This document shows positions 52,194 through 52,335 of a stretch of DNA of 52,335 nt, one piece after another (position 1 is the stretch's first letter; each line of letters opens with the position of its first letter). The notes beneath the pieces were generated by a model that searched no databases, was not told where the DNA came from, and saw only the letters and a list, made by a program, of their open reading frames with translations. The DNA lies in assembly GCA_022508285.1 (NCBI GenBank), contig JAFLVN010000009.1, positions 1-52,335 on the forward strand, read 5' to 3'. The translations under genes were made by a program, and so were the position numbers. This DNA comes from Clostridiales bacterium (GTDB lineage: Bacteria > Bacillota > Clostridia > Christensenellales > Borkfalkiaceae).

Positions 52194-52335
52194 TTAATTT
52201 ACCGACCTTAATTCTTCGCCCTGATAGATAAAGAATACACAGTAGCCGAACTCGGCGTCGGGGTTGAAGCCCGTAGTTGTGATTGTGACCTCGTATGTGC
52301 CCTTGTTCAGGGGAATTACGAGCCAATTTTCTACG
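52194..52335 (-). CDS. C-terminal fragment of an unidentified protein (runs off the window)
   Basis: A minus-strand frame enters at the right edge and stops at 52194-52196, giving the last 46 residues. It contains WLVIPLNKGTYEVTITTTGF, then NPDAEFGYCVFFIYQGEELR. Alternating hydrophobic residues and Thr/Gly turns suggest the end of a beta-sandwich, often extracellular. The amino-acid make-up is far more natural than the other frames here. The family is not recognised. A weak hairpin TTAAGGT/ACCTTAA overlaps the stop. Confidence 0.6.
   Translation of the reverse strand, partial: VENWLVIPLNKGTYEVTITTTGFNPDAEFGYCVFFIYQGEELRSVN

Overview
The window reads as chromosome of an anaerobic, endospore-forming Clostridia-type member of the Bacillota. 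The evidence is a spoIIAA-spoIIAB-sigF operon, spoVAC-AD-AE with a YunB protein, the SCIFF peptide and its maturase (ScfA/ScfB), HemZ, a T-box in front of pheST, a large Gram-positive type SRP RNA, and consensus SigA promoters with AGGAGG-type ribosome sites. It is probably an uncultured gut lineage; the exact taxon cannot be settled from the sequence alone.

Layout. 0-9.5 kb (minus strand): rpsO; a recJ-relA-MBL hydrolase-hemZ string; secD-secF. 9.5-12 kb (minus): scfA-scfB ranthipeptide pair, a DUF3792 membrane protein and yajC. 12-16.8 kb (minus): ruvC-ruvA-ruvB-queA-tgt from one promoter, with two copies of an intergenic repeat inside the operon. 16.8-18.3 kb (minus): the spoIIA operon. 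18.5-19.2 kb (plus): five tRNA genes followed by a decayed tRNA-Tyr-like remnant. 19.2-22.4 kb: a lipoprotein phosphoesterase and a ketopantoate reductase homologue (plus), which look AT-richer than their surroundings, and a ZIP metal transporter (minus). 22.5-24.6 kb: a two-component system. 24.7-26.9 kb (plus): the radical SAM / DUF4130-like DNA metabolism pair behind an attenuator-like leader. 27-31.9 kb: an Mrp ATPase with a tiny partner gene, a MITE-like element, SRP RNA, uppP and a PrsA-like lipoprotein. 31.9-39.8 kb (minus): mfd, pth, a third repeat copy, prs, tadA, an M14 peptidase, rlmH and a CPBP protease. 39.8-43.6 kb (plus): T-box, pheS, pheT. 43.7-47.9 kb (minus): ZIP transporter, SDR, spoVAC-AD-AE, yunB. 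48-51.6 kb (minus): lgt, two membrane proteins, dfrA, thyA. 51.6-52.3 kb: tRNA-Pro, a duplicated fragment of its 3' end, and the C-terminus of a gene that runs off the right edge.

Most genes are housekeeping: translation and tRNA modification, DNA repair (RuvABC, RecJ, Mfd), protein export, folate/dTMP synthesis, the stringent response and sporulation. The least explained parts are non-coding: three diverged copies of a structured intergenic repeat in operons (ruv, prs-pth), a 281-bp element with 27-bp terminal inverted repeats, an attenuator-like leader before the radical SAM pair, near-perfect palindromes over the promoters of a ZIP gene and prs and over the yunB start, two promoters so close to their start codons that leaderless mRNAs are predicted, and tRNA 3'-end duplications. 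Several long reading frames begin too early; starts were moved where the ribosome site, the family N-terminus or a neighbouring element required it (ruvA, pth, prs, spoIIAA, thyA, lgt, the second ZIP gene, recJ, rlmH, panE).
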